64,000 nt of DNA, taken from the NCBI RefSeq assembly GCF_024362695.1, contig NW_026063267.1, forward strand, positions 248,001 to 312,000, in the 5' to 3' direction. Position numbers and translations under genes: made by a program. The DNA comes from Pectinophora gossypiella (Eukaryota; Arthropoda; Insecta; Lepidoptera; Gelechiidae). Shown one piece after another: positions 52,837-64,000 of the stretch; positions within the stretch are counted from its first letter, which is position 1; each line of letters begins with the position of its first letter. The notes beneath the pieces are model-generated. The model saw only the letters and a program-made list of their open reading frames with translations, was not told the DNA's origin and did not search any database.

Positions 52837-53933
52837 GTGTATTACCAGAATGCCAGGGGGCTACGCACTAAAACAAATTATTTCTATAGGAACGTTGTTA
52901 TGAATGGTTATGATGTAATCTCGATAACTGAATCGTGGTTGTTAGACGGTATACTGGATAGTGAGTTATTTGATAATAGGTATTTGGTTTGGAGGCGAGA
53001 TAGGAATTATAATTTAACGGGACAAAAGTTTGGTGGGGGAGTTCTCTTAGCTGTAAAACGTAATCTGGCCGCAGTTGAGAGACCGGAGTGGCAGAGTTCA
53101 GCAGAAGATATATGGGTAAGTGTCTCACTCAAAAAAGGGAGACTGGGGACTATCCATAAGTTACACATATGCACTCTTTATCTTTGTAATCAAAAGGGAG
53201 GGAACAGCTTTAAAACGCAACTCAGTAATTTCATTAACAAATTATATGATATAATGTTGTCTCACCCTATGGACAAATTCATAATTCTGGGGGATTTTAA
53301 TTTTGGAGATAATGTCGCATGGTTACGTGATGTGAGCTCGGAGGTAATGTGTCCGGTCGACATCTCGGGTGAACATTTGGTTAATTTCTTCGACATAATA
53401 AATACATGTAATTTGTGTCAGTATAACGGTGAAGAGAACAACTCTAAGCAACGTATACTGGATCTAGTATTCTCAAACGACTTTTTATCGGTCAGAGCGT
53501 GTATGTCGTCCCTTGTGCCTGAAGATGAACACCATAAATCGTTGGTCATAGATGTACTTTATGCCGTTACTTTGAAAACGAAGGAAATGAATATTAGTAA
53601 ATACTTGTACGGGAAGGGTGATTATTCAGCAATTACATCCGCTCTAGACAAGATCAACTGGTCTGACTTGCTCTGTTATTCGTCTTTCAATGATGCGGTT
53701 AAGTACTTTTACGATAAATTGTATGAATACAGAGACAAATACATACCCCAAAAGCTAGTAACTTTGAGTACTTATCCTCCCTGGTATAACAGTGCACTTA
53801 TTAAAATATTAAAAGAGAAAACTAAATATCATGATAGGCACAGAGTGTATGGAAATAGGTCTGACTATATTACCTTTTCTTTGCTGCGTGATCGAGCCGT
53901 GAAGGTTGAACGAAGTTGTTTTGACAGGTACAT
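52837..53933 (+). CDS. LINE1 ORF2, endonuclease part
   Basis: The apurinic-type endonuclease that nicks target DNA for reverse transcription. Motifs in order: YYQNARGLRTK (start), ITESWL (catalytic E), GGGVLLAVKR, FIILGDFNF (catalytic D and N), ILDLVFSND, EDEHHKSLVIDV (near the final His), then the linker toward RT (YPPWYNSALIKILKEKTKYH). The frame is open up to CFDRY at 53933, where LINE2 is inserted with a TACAT duplication. The track continues into LINE2 in a meaningless frame for about 50 residues. It resumes at 58952. Confidence 0.85.
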
Positions 53934-53960
53934 CAGAACAACACTAAGTTTGACAGTTTT

Positions 53961-55597
53961 ATGGAACAACTTGATGTTTTTTTGCAGCGCTTTTATAATA
54001 GAAAGTGCATTGTCTGCGGGGACTTCAACGTCAATATGCTGGCCAATGACGATAACAACAACAAATCTGAATTCTTGAGTTTGTTGGGTAGCTACAATTT
54101 CAGGCATCTAGTAAATTCAGTTACGTTTTTCCGAAATGATATTGAGTCATGCATCGATAACATTCTTACAAATATGCCCAGTGATAGCTTTGATTCTCCA
54201 ATAATAGACCGAAATGGTCACTCTGATGGTCATGCAGCTATTTTGGCCACTTTTCATACGGAAGAAATTAGTGCAGATCGGGGAAAGGAGACAGCGTTTT
54301 ACACTTGTAAAAGGCTGTTTAATGTCAGAAATCAAAAGAAATTTCGTGAAAGAATTCTTGGTCAGGATTGGTGTGCCTTGGGAATAAATGGTTTCATGAA
54401 GCAATTTAATGTGATATTTGGAATGAGTTTTAAAAATGCAAAGAGAAAAGTCAATTTAAAAAAGTACAAAAAAATTAGATGGGTCACAAGAGGTATCAAG
54501 GTATCTAGTAAGATGAAACGTATTCTATGTAACACAAATAATCAGAATAGTCACACTTCGATTAACAAGTATAAGGATACATTTATCCGTCTCTATAGAA
54601 AAGTAATTAGACAAGCAAGATTACTAGCGCTACAAACTGATATAACTCGAGCTGCAAATTGCTCTCGGGGAATTTGGCAAGTAGTTAACAAATTAGCAAA
54701 CAAGAAAAGTGTTACGTTTAAAGAAAAAAATTTGTTGAAATTGGATGGTAAAATAATACAGGACCCTAAAAGCATTGTAGAAGTGTTTAGTAATAAATTT
54801 GACTACGGGAATAAGTCTAACAATTATAATTCTGCTCTTTATTGCCTTAAACAAAACGTTGAACGTGTCAGAACAGCTATGCCAATTACTATGACAAATC
54901 CGAGAGAGATTGCTAAAATTGTCAAAGAAATGAAAACCAAACATTCTTGTGGTTACGACGATGTTCCCATCACTATTATAAAGAATAATATTGATGTCTT
55001 ATCTATTCCATTAGCCCATTTCTATAATATGTGTATCGAGGAAAGCACTTTCCCTGAGCAATTAAAAATAGCAAAAGTCGTACCGGTACATAAAAAACTT
55101 AGTAAAACTGACCCCCAAAATTATAGGCCCATTTCCCTCCTACCGATCCTATCTAAAATATTCGAAAAGGTCTTAAAAATAAGATTAGTTTCTCATTTAA
55201 ATTCTAGTGCAATACTAAATTCGAGACAATATGGCTTTCAAAAGGCAGTCGGAACAAGTGATGCCATAGATGCTCTAGTATCTGATACAATAGAGAGTCT
55301 AAATAGTAAAAATAAGGTTGCGGGGCTATTCCTAGATCTAAGCTCAGCTTTTGATTCGGTAGATCATTGCCTGTTAATTCATAAATTGGAGCATTATGGA
55401 GTGAGAAGCAGCTGTCTTCACTTGTTTGAGTCTTACTTGAGCAATAGGAAACAATTTGTCGAAGTAACGGACATCTCACCTGAAAATGTGGAATTGCGGA
55501 TCAAATCTAAGTTAAAGCACATCAAGAGAGGCGTTCCCCAGGGATCAATATTGGGCCCAATATTTTTTCTCGTTTTTGTGAATGATTTATTATTTTA
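53961..55597 (+). CDS. LINE2 ORF2, endonuclease remainder and first half of RT
   Basis: It starts within the endonuclease (IVCGDFNVNML with catalytic D/N, then CIDNILTN and NGHSDGHAA), followed by a basic linker. RT blocks follow: KIAKVVPVHKK, NYRPISLLPILSKIFEKVL, YGFQKAVGTSDAID, LFLDLSSAFDSVDH (first catalytic D), and RGVPQGSILGP. The frame is open to LLFY at the Helitron H edge and resumes in frame at 57812. ATG 53961 is only the first in-frame methionine after truncation, not a native start. Confidence 0.88.
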
Positions 55598-57651
55598 CTA
55601 GCTTTTGCCCGCGACTTCGTCCGCGTGGCGTGTTATATAAGAGAGAGATCTTTGTGTGTGTGGGAGTGCATACTTATGCAGTTTAGATTTTTTCATAAGT
55701 ACATTTTTTTTTCCCAATAACTCCCATTTTTCAAAATACAGCCAAAAATAAACTTTATATTTACTAAGGTATGCATGCATGCTAGATTGAATCAATTGAT
55801 TGAATTGTTTTTTTTTAATTGATTGTTCATTGAGTTTTAATTTTAATACACACTTCCTCTCTTCCCTTCAACGTTGCTGTGCCCTACAGGGTCCATGTTT
55901 TAGTTCCTATGCCTATGTAACACCCCATTGTACTACATGGAATGCAATAAATAATTTAATTGAATTGAATTGAAAATATCTATCTTACGCGGTTTCGATT
56001 TTTTCATACAAATGTTTTTTTCCCACTAACTCCCGTTTCCGTGGGAATTTTGCAATATCCTGTTGCAACTAAGCTTTAAGTTAACTAAGGTACCTGCATG
56101 CCAAATTTCAAGCGTCTAACTTAAGCGGTTAAGATTTTTCATACAAAAAGATTTTCCCGCTAATTTCCGTTCCCGTGGGAATTCCGGGAATTCCTTTCTT
56201 AGTGCACCTCTACGGTACCTAAGCTATGTCCCTTCCAAATTTCAAATGCCTACGTTTAGCCGTTCAGGCTATGCGTTGATATGTCAGTCACTGAGTCAGT
56301 CAGTTTCTCCTTTTATTTAGATTTGATTTTTTCATACAAATGTTTTTTCCCGCTAACTACCGTTCCCGTGGGAATTTTGTAATATCCTGTTGCAACTAAG
56401 CTTTAAGTTTACTAAAGTACCTGCATGCCAAATTTCAAACGTCTAACTTGAGTGGTTTAGATTTTTCATACAAAAGGATTTTCGGGAATTCCTTTCTTAG
56501 TGCACCTCTACGGTATCTAAGGTACCTGCATGCCAAATTTCAATTGTCTAACTTGAGTGGTTTAGATTTTTCATACAAAAGGATTTTCCCGCTAATTCCC
56601 GTTCCCGTGGGAATTTCGGGAATTCCTTTCTTAGTACACCTCTACGGTATCTAAGGTACCTGCATGACAAATTTCAAACATCTAACTTGAGTGGTTTAGA
56701 TTTTTCATACAAAAGGATTTTCCCGCTAATTCCCGTTCTCGTAAGAATTTCGGAAATTCCTTTCTTAGTACACCTCTACTGTATCTAAGGTACCTGCATG
56801 CCAAATTTCAAACGTCTAACTTGAGTGGTTTAGATTTTTCATACAAAAGGATTTTCCCGCTAATTCCCGTTCCCGTGGGAATTTCGGGAATTCCTTTCTT
56901 ACTCTACGGTATCTAAGGTACCTGCATGACAAATTTCAAACATCTAACTTGAATGGTTTAGATTTTTCATACAAAAGGATTTTCCCGCTAATTCCCGTTC
57001 TCGTGGGAATTTCGGGAATTCCTTTCTTAATGCACCTCTACGGTACCTAAGGTACCTGCATGACAAATTTCAAACGTCTAACTTGAGTGGTTTTAGATTT
57101 TTCATACAAAAGGATTTTCTTGCTAATTCCCGTTCTCGTAGGAATTTCGGGAATTCCTTTCTTAGTGCACCTCTACGGTACTTAAGGTATCTGCATGCCA
57201 AATTTCAAACGTCTAACTTGAGTGGTTTAGATTTTTCATACAAATGGATTTTCCCGCTAATTCCCGTTCCCGTAGGAATTTCGGAAATTCCTTTCTTAAT
57301 ACACCTCTACGGTATCTAAGGTACCTGCATGCCAAATTTCAAACGTCTAACTTGAGTGGTTTACATTTTTAATACAAAAGGATTTTCCCGCTAATTCCCG
57401 TTCCCGTAGGATTTTCGGGAATTCCTTTCTTAGTGCACCTCTACGGTATCTAAGGTACCTGCATGCCAAATTTCAAACGTCTAACTTGAGTGGTTTAGAT
57501 TTTTCATACAAAAGAATTTCCCTTCACTACTCTGCTCCTATTGATTGTAGCGTGATGAAAAGTATACTATAACCTGTCCAGGAGTGTGAAGAATAATTGT
57601 ACCAAGTTTCATTAAAATCCGTCTAGTAGTTTTTGTTTCTATAAGGAACAT

Positions 57652-57692
<41 letters not shown>

Positions 57693-57811
57693 AATTTTAC
57701 TGATTGCATTTTTGGCATCAGTATCGACCACTTATCACCCCCTGATAGTTATTTTGAAAAAATATTTAATGTACAGAATTGACCTCTCTACAGATTTATT
57801 ATAAGTATAGA
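55598..57811 (-). mobile_element. Helitron copy H, complete
   Basis: 5' TCTATACTTATAATAA at 57811 (minus strand), 3' CTAG at 55598, between A55597 and T57812. The LINE2 frame is restored without it. It has the LINE tail (55800-55975), diverged units, about eight minisatellite units (56450-57510) and (GTCT)n (57652-57690). It lacks the RTE-like insertion of F and I. Confidence 0.95.
56450..57510 (-). repeat. 134-bp minisatellite in Helitron H, about 8 units
   Basis: Same unit family; units near 56480 and 56900 are shortened. Confidence 0.93.
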
Positions 57812-58670
57812 TGTGCAAAATTTATGTAGTAATGTCAAATTAGTAAACTTTGCAGATGATACAAATGCAATTCTGACTGGTAAAACTATGACCGAACTAA
57901 ACACTGTATTAAATGAAACTCTAAATGCTTTTGAAGAATGGTTCACATTAAATAACTTACAGATTAATGTATCTAAAACTAAGCTCCTACTCTTTAAAAC
58001 GACATCTCGAAATAATGACACTTTAAGTGGCAATTTATGTAATTCAAGAATCACCTCGGCTGATGAAGTTAAATTTCTGGGAGTTCATATTGATACCTTG
58101 TTAAACTGGAAACTAGAAGTGTCAGCTGTTGTAAACTCAGTAAGCTCTGCTTGCTATGCACTTAGAACTCTGCGAGATGTTTTAACTACACCTCAATTGA
58201 AAACGGTATACCACGCGTTAGTGGAATCAAAATTTCGCTATAGTATTGCACTATGGGGAAATAGTTACGAATATAACATGAAACGAGCTTTTGCAGTACA
58301 AAAAAGAGCTATACGTACAATGGTGCGTATTCCTCCATGGGAGAGCTGTAAAGACCACTTCAGACGCCTAGGTATCCTAACTTTACCGAGTTTATACATA
58401 TTGGTGGTAATGATGGGCTTTATTAAACGGCGACTTAATTTTGAATCTGACTCGGAGAAGCGAGACAGAGAAAATACGCGAAGGAAGGATCTAAAAAATG
58501 TTATACGACCAAAACTAGAAATATCAATGCACTGTGCTCGGTATCAAGCTGTGAGACTGTTTAACAGGATGCCCCTGGAATTGAAAAGTCTTTCGGATTC
58601 GCATATATTTGAACGGAAATTAAAAGCGCTTCTTTTACAAAAGTGTTGCTATCATGTTGATGAATTTTGA
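57812..58670 (+). CDS. LINE2 ORF2, second half of RT and C-terminus
   Basis: It continues from 55597 without frame change. It opens with LVNFADDTNAIL, the RT FADD active site, followed by VSKTKLLLFKT, VKFLGVHIDTLLNWKLEV, VESKFRYSIALWGNS, the post-RT basic region and ARYQAVRLFNRMPLELK; stop at 58670. The FADD block is thus separated by the 2.2-kb Helitron from the first catalytic Asp block. No other defect is seen. Confidence 0.88.
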
Positions 58671-58946
58671 GTCTTGGTTTGAAATTTATTATTTATTCAC
58701 ACTTTAATAATTACATTTTGTTTATTTTGCACTGTTTTTATGTGGTCTTGTTAAGTGAAATTTATTGATGACATGTCTGTTTTTAAATCGTGTTTAATCT
58801 TGATTAATGATATTTTGAATTCTAATATTAATTTCACATTTATGTAATATTATTTGTACTTATTAATTGTATTTTATGTAAAATCTACTAGATGTGTTCG
58901 AACACAATATTGTTATTGTTTCCGAAATAAATGAAATGAAATGAAA
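58671..58946 (+). other. LINE2 3' untranslated region and (GAAAT)n tail
   Basis: AT-rich, ending in gaaatgaaatgaaa before the TACAT duplication. Confidence 0.8.
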
Positions 58947-58951
58947 TACAT

Positions 58952-60746
58952 TGATAAAATTGAATCTGATATAATGCTCAACCCTAAGACATTCTGGTCG
59001 TATGTAAAGAGTAGAAGACAAGGCGTTGTATGTCCTAATAAAATGAATTACCAAAATACGTCATCTGATACTGGTGAAGGGATTAGTAACCTCTTTGCAT
59101 CATACTTTCAATCCACATTTCTCACACCTCAATCTCAAATCTCCAATGGAATCAGTGATCGCAGCAATGAACAGACTAACAGTTCCTCTCACATTAGTTC
59201 CGTGGATGTGCAGTATTCGGTTGTGCTGAATCTCTTGAAATCACTAGACCTAGCGAAGCCAGGTGGTCCTGACACTATACCGCCTCTGTTCATTGTAAAG
59301 TGTGCTGACAGCCTAGCAACGCCACTCTGTATTTTATATCAGCGTTCGTTGACTGAAGGTATTGTCCCTGTCATTTGGAAATCTGCCTTTATTACTCCGG
59401 TTCACAAAAAAGGAAATAAATCTAATGTCGAAAACTATCGCCCTATTTCAAAATTGTGCCTTTTTGCTAAGATTCTAGAGCGCATTGTACATTCTAATCT
59501 TTACGCGGCTCTTAAGTGCTCCTTCGACGAATGCCAGCATGGTTTTTTGAATGGGCGCTCTACAGTTACTAACCTGGTTTTGGCTAATGAGTTTATCACG
59601 GGTGGTATGGACCAGGGCTCGCAAGTTGATGTAGTATATACCGATTATAGTAAATGCTTTGACCGTATTGATCACACAATCCTTTTAAGGAAATTATTAT
59701 TTGCTGGTGTGCATGGAAGTTTGTACCGTTGGTTTACATCATATATTCAAAACCGCAGTCAAGCTGTTGTTCTCCGGGGTTATACATCCTCTTGGACCCC
59801 TATACCATCTGGTGTACCACAAGGATCGATACTGGGCCCCATCTTATTTATTATCTTTATATCTGACGTTAAACACTGCTTTCAGCACTCTAGGATCCTC
59901 CTCTTTGCCGATGACATGAAAATTCTGAAAACAATAGACAACAGCAACGATTCGCATAAGCTTCAAACAGACCTTTGTAGATTTCAAGATTATTGCCGTT
60001 TAAACCTACTCGATCTTAATATACAAAAATGTTCTTACATAACCTTTAGTCGCAAAGTTGTGTCAATTGATGTGGGTTATACCCTTCACGGTCAGTCTAT
60101 AACTAAAGTGGATAAAATGAGGGATCTTGGGGTGATTCATGACCGTAAACTGCTATTCGAGGACCATATTGATAGCATAGTACAAAGAGCCAATAAGGCT
60201 CTGGGTTTCATTATGCGTACCTGTAGTGAATTTCGTAAATTAAAATCTATAAAAATTATTTATTGTGCTTTTGTACGTAGTATTCTTGAGTACGCATCAC
60301 AGGTTTGGAATCCACAATATGAAACCTATATAAACCGAGTTGAAAATATTCAGAAACGGTTTATGCGTTATCTAGACTTTAAGGCACGAGTCTATACATC
60401 TGGCTATCTGGAACGCTGCAAGAGATATCATTTCCTACCGCTAGTACTAAGACGAAAGGTCACCGACATAGCACTTCTAATGAACATAGCCAATGGTTCT
60501 ATTGATTGTCCGGAACTTTTGTCTAAATTGCATTTACGCGCAAATATTCGTAGTTTGAGGCAACGTCCTATTTTATGGGCACCTTTTGCGAGAACTAACT
60601 ATAGGCATAATACCTACTTGATACGATCTATTGACAGTTTTAACAGCTTACCACCTGAGTACGATCTAGACTTGTTTTGTTCTAAAGTATCCATGATGCG
60701 ACAAAAAATTGCGAAAACTTTCTTTGAGACACAAGTGACTTATTAG
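58952..60746 (+). CDS. LINE1 ORF2, reverse transcriptase part
   Basis: It resumes the LINE1 frame after LINE2 (KIESDIMLNPKTFWSYVKSR). RT blocks are complete: AKPGGPDTIPPLFIVKC, SAFITPVHKKGNKSN, NYRPISKLCLFAKILERIV, VDVVYTDYSKCFDRIDH (first catalytic D), SGVPQGSILGPILFIIFISD, RILLFADDMKIL (FADD), then DLGVIHDRKLLFEDHID, and the post-RT region with RHNTYLIRSIDSFNSLPPEY. The stop at 60746 gives a usual C-terminus for the group. Intact apart from the LINE2 insertion, so LINE1 was probably competent when LINE2 landed. Confidence 0.9.
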
Positions 60747-60981
60747 CCCTAGTTTGACAACGTCAAACGTTTGTACCTACCTTGCTTAACCTGCTTTAAC
60801 CTACTTACTTAATTCTTGATTTTTATAATTGTAAAAGGGTAAATAACTTAGCCACTATTAGGTGGAGACTTGTAATTAGCCTTTAGTTATTGTCTGGTTA
60901 TAATGTTAGAAAATGTATATGGCCGCAAGTCTTCCTCAAAATAAATAAATAATAAATAAAATAAATAAATAAATAAATAAA
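60747..60981 (+). other. LINE1 3' untranslated region and (AAATA)n tail
   Basis: Short AT-rich region ending in about ten aaataa-type units. Confidence 0.8.
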
Positions 60982-61079
60982 AGAAACTAAATATATACCC
61001 TAAAACTTTGTACGAATGCAAAAAGACTACAACTAAGTGGCTTGAGACCCAATTCTACGAGGATACGGAGAGACTTCTT

Positions 61080-61529
61080 TAGTAACAAAATAATAAATGT
61101 CTTGGCTAGTACATGACATGCGCATACATTAAGAATACCATTGGAAGTAATTTCACTATCTTTATTACCTACCAATATTTAACTATTAAACTATTAGATA
61201 GGCTTGCATAAGAAACAAATATGTACATACACACACACACACTCACACACACACACACACACCTACACACCCACATATACACACACCACACGCACTTCAT
61301 TTGTATTAATTCCACTTCTTTATTGTAATAAAAATTTAGTCATTTAAGTTTAACTTAGCATGTTTCGTTTTAGTTTCAAAATTTTATAAAATTTTATATA
61401 ACTGTATATGTCTAAGTAAGAAGAGCGGTGTCTCCTAACACAGGTTTATATTAACTTAACAGGGGACACCTGCACCTAAAATAATGTAATCGCTGCTGCA
61501 AATAAATACATATTTTATTTTATTTTTTA
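61080..61529 (+). other. LINE0 3' untranslated region
   Basis: AT-rich. It has a (CA)n tract at 61225-61290 and ends in aaataaatacatattttatt just before Helitron I. No gene. Confidence 0.65.
61225..61290. repeat. (CA)n microsatellite
   Basis: Interrupted acac repeats in the LINE0 3' region. Confidence 0.9.
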
Positions 61530-64000
61530 CTAGCTTTTGCCCGTGACTTCGTCCGCGTGGCCTGTTATATAAGAGAGAGATCTTTGTGTGTGTGGGAGTG
61601 CATACTTATGCAGTTTAGATTTTTTCATAAGTACATTTTTTTTTTCCCAATAACTCCCATTTTTCAAAATACAGCCAAAAATAAACTTTATATTTACTAA
61701 GGTATGCATGCATGCTAGATTGAATCAATTGATTGAATTGTTTTTTTTTAATTGATTGTTCATTGAGTTTTAATTTTAATACACACTTCCTCTCTTCCCT
61801 TCAACGTTGCTGTGCCCTACAGGGTCCATGTTTTAGTTCCTATGCCTATGTAACACCCCATTGTACTACATGGAATGCAATAAATAATTTAATTGAATTG
61901 AATTGAAAATATCTATCTTACGCGGTTTCGATTTTTTCATACAAATGTTTTTTTCCCACTAACTCCCGTTTCCGTGGGAATTTTGCAATATCCTGTTGCA
62001 ACTAAGCTTTAAGTTAACTAAGGTACCTGCATGCCAAATTTCAAGCGTCTAACTTGAGTGGTTTAGATTTTTCATACATACATACATACATAAACTCACG
62101 CCTATTTCCCACCGGGGTAAGCAGAGACTATAGAATTCCATTTGCTTCGATCCTGACACACTTCTCTTGCTTCCTCCACATTCATCAATCGCTTCATACA
62201 CGCACGCCGGTTCAGAGTAGATCGTATTGAACCTTTTCTAAGGACATCTCCAATTTGGTCATCATAAGTCCTAGATTTTTCATACAAAAGGATTTTCCCG
62301 CTAATTCCCGTTCCCGTGGGAATTTCGGGAATTCCTTTCTTAGTACACCTCTACGGTATCTAAGGTACCTGCATGACAAATTTCAAACATCTAACTTGAA
62401 TGGTTTAGATTTTTCATACAAAAGGATTTTCCCGCTAACTACCGTTCCCGTGAGAATTTTGGGAATTCCTTTCTTAATGCACCTCTACGGTACCTAAGGT
62501 ACCTGCATGACAAATTTCAAACGTCTAACTTGAGTGGTTTAGATTTTTCATACAAAAGGATTTTCTTGCTAATTCCCGTTCTCGTGGGAATTTCGGGAAT
62601 TCCTTTCTTAGTGCACCTCTACGGTACTTAAGGTATCTGCATGCCAAATTTCAAACGTCTAACTTGAGTGGTTTAGATTTTTCATACAAAAGGATTTTCC
62701 CGCTAATTCCCGTTCCCGTAAGAATTTCGGAAATTCCTTTCTTAGTACACCTCTACGGTATCTAAGGTACCTGCATGCCAAATTTCAAACGTCTAACTTG
62801 AGTGGTTTAGATTTTTCATACAAAAGGATTTTCCCGCTAATTCCCGTTCTCGTGGGAATTTCGGGAATTCCTTTCTTAATGCACCTCTAAGGTACCTAAG
62901 GTACCTGCATGACAAATTTCAAACGTCTAACTTGAGTGGTTTAGATTTTTCATACAAAAGGATTTTCTTGCTAATTCCCGTTCTCGTAGGAATTTCGGGA
63001 AATCCTTTCTTAGTGCACCTCTACGGTACTTAAGGTATCTGCATGCCAAATTTCAAACGTCTAACTTAAATGGTTTAGATTTTTCATACAAAAGGATTTT
63101 CCCGCTAATTCCCGTTCCCGTAGGAATTTCGGAAATTCCTTTCTTAGTACACCTCTACGGTATCTAAGGTATCTGCATGCCAAATTTCAAACGTCTAACT
63201 TGAGTGGTTTAGATTTTTCATACAAAAGGATTTTCCCGCTAATTCCCGTTCCCGTAGGATTTTCGGGAATTCCTTTCTTAGTACACCTCTACGGTATCTA
63301 AGGTACCTGCATGACAAATTTCAAACATCTAACTTGAATGGTTTAGATTTTTCATACAAAAGGATTTTCCCGCTAATTCCCGTTCTCGTGGGAATTTCGG
63401 GAATTCCTTTCTTAATGCACCTCTACGGTACCTAAGGTACCTGCATGACAAATTTCAAACGTCTAACTTGAGTGGTTTAGATTTTTCATACAAAAGGATT
63501 TTCTTGCTAATTCCCGTTCTCGTGGGAATTTCGGGAATTCCTTTCTTAGTGCACCTCTACGGTACTTAAGGTATCTGCATGCCAAATTTCAAACGTCTAA
63601 CTTGAGTGGTTTAGATTTTTCATACAAAAGGATTTTCCGCCTAATTCCCGTTCTCGTAAGAATTTCGGAAATTCCTTTCTTAGTACACCTCTACGGTATC
63701 TAAGGTACCTGCATGCCAAATTTCAAACGTCTAACTTGAGTGGTTTAGATTTTTCATACAAAAGGATTTTCCCGCTAATTCCCGTTCCCGTGGGAATTTC
63801 GGGAATTCCTTTCTTAGTACACCTCTATGGTATCTAAGGTACCTGCATGACAAATTTCAAACATCTAACTTGAATGGTTTAGATTTTTCATACAAAAGGA
63901 TTTTCCCGCTAATTCCCGTTCTCGTGGGAATTTCAGGAATTCCTTTCTTAATGCACCTCTACGGTACCTAAGGTACCTGCATGACAAATTTCAAACGTCT
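61530..64000 (-). mobile_element. Helitron copy I, runs off the window
   Basis: The 3' end CTAG is at 61530 (minus strand). LINE tail (61725-61905), the same RTE-like insertion as copy F (62072-62270), then minisatellite to the window edge. Over the shared part it is nearly identical to F. Confidence 0.9.
62275..64000 (-). repeat. 134-bp minisatellite in Helitron I, at least 12 units
   Basis: Same unit as elsewhere; the array is not finished at 64000. Confidence 0.93.

Larger units (their letters stand above)
53934..58946 (+). mobile_element. LINE2, 5'-truncated, split by Helitron H
   Basis: It is flanked by TACAT (53929-53933, 58947-58951). It starts inside the endonuclease, keeps the RT open, and ends with a 3' region and a (GAAAT)n tail. 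Helitron H interrupts RT at 55598. Typical target-primed reverse transcription product. Confidence 0.92.
51221..60981 (+). mobile_element. LINE1: near full-length PHD-type LINE, split by LINE2
   Basis: It has a 5' region, ORF1 (51336-52328), ORF2 (about 52837-53933 plus 58952-60746), a short 3' region and an (AAATA)n tail. Without LINE2 it is about 4.7 kb, a full length for the group. It lies within the LINE0 ORF. The target duplication is about aaga (A-rich tail makes it uncertain). CR1/Jockey-group. Confidence 0.85.
50505..61529 (+). mobile_element. LINE0, 5'-truncated, split by LINE1
   Basis: RT C-terminal coding (50520-51220) stops where LINE1 starts, and resumes after it at about 60982 (KTLYECKKTTTKWLETQF, stop near 61079). 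An AT-rich 3' region with a (CA)n tract and a final aataaa-rich tail follows. A one-base shift near 51170 breaks the ORF. Confidence 0.75.

Noticed and set aside
52235..52903. 222-residue ORF between LINE1 ORF1 and ORF2
   Set aside because: Overlaps ORF1 out of frame and covers an AT-rich spacer; no domain; hydrophobic mixed composition.
56448..57319. ORFs with SGLDFSYKRIFPL repeats
   Set aside because: In-phase translation of the minisatellite (unit length not a multiple of three; only short runs stay open).

Overview
This window looks like a piece of a lepidopteran (moth or butterfly) genome built almost entirely of nested transposable elements. No ordinary host gene could be recognised. 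The assignment rests on AT-rich background DNA; many non-autonomous Helitrons with the 5' end TCTATACTTATAATAA and the 3' end hairpin plus GGGCAAAAGCTAG that are typical of Lepidoptera; LINEs whose ORF1 carries a PHD finger; and a tRNA-derived SINE.

Layout. (1) 1-18272: an unassigned GC-richer segment runs into Helitron copy A. Copy A carries a 134-bp internal minisatellite and two LTR retrotransposons. One is an intact BEL/Pao element (744-7695, identical 148-bp LTRs, TSD gtgca). The other is a Ty3/gypsy element on the minus strand (9735-17922, identical 124-bp LTRs, TSD cattc), whose RT is split by a TA-flanked DNA transposon (12716-16173) that itself holds a decayed mariner. (2) 18273-43671: scattered AT-rich unique segments form the oldest visible layer. 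On the right this layer is a virus-like Polinton/Maverick remnant: a packaging-ATPase gene and a second conserved Polinton gene. On the left are short, apparently convergent ORF fragments. The layer is cut by Helitrons B, C, D, by a complete-looking 4.7-kb DDE transposon (20543-25277, TSD TTAT), and by an 11.8-kb gypsy element (30767-42590, TSD catg) that contains Helitrons E and J and a related repeat K. (3) 43672-47834: the 5' end of a second BEL-like element, its LTR split by Helitron F. (4) 47835-61529: a stack of non-LTR retrotransposons. A minus-strand LINE carries a MITE and Helitron G. LINE0 is split by full-length LINE1, which is split by 5'-truncated LINE2, which is split by Helitron H. 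(5) 61530-64000: Helitron I, closely related to F, running off the end.

Several insertions can be resolved to the base because both flanks and the target duplication are present. Helitron E sits in one LTR while the other LTR is the empty site. Reading frames of the Polinton ATPase, LINE1, LINE2 and the second gypsy element continue once the insertions are ignored. This gives a relative order of events and implies recent activity of Helitrons, BEL, gypsy and LINE families. The most striking items are the DDE transposon with subterminal motif arrays, the gypsy Gag with an SR-protein-like RS domain, the Helitron-borne minisatellite, and the broken Polinton packaging gene. All identities come from reading motifs by eye; no database search was run.
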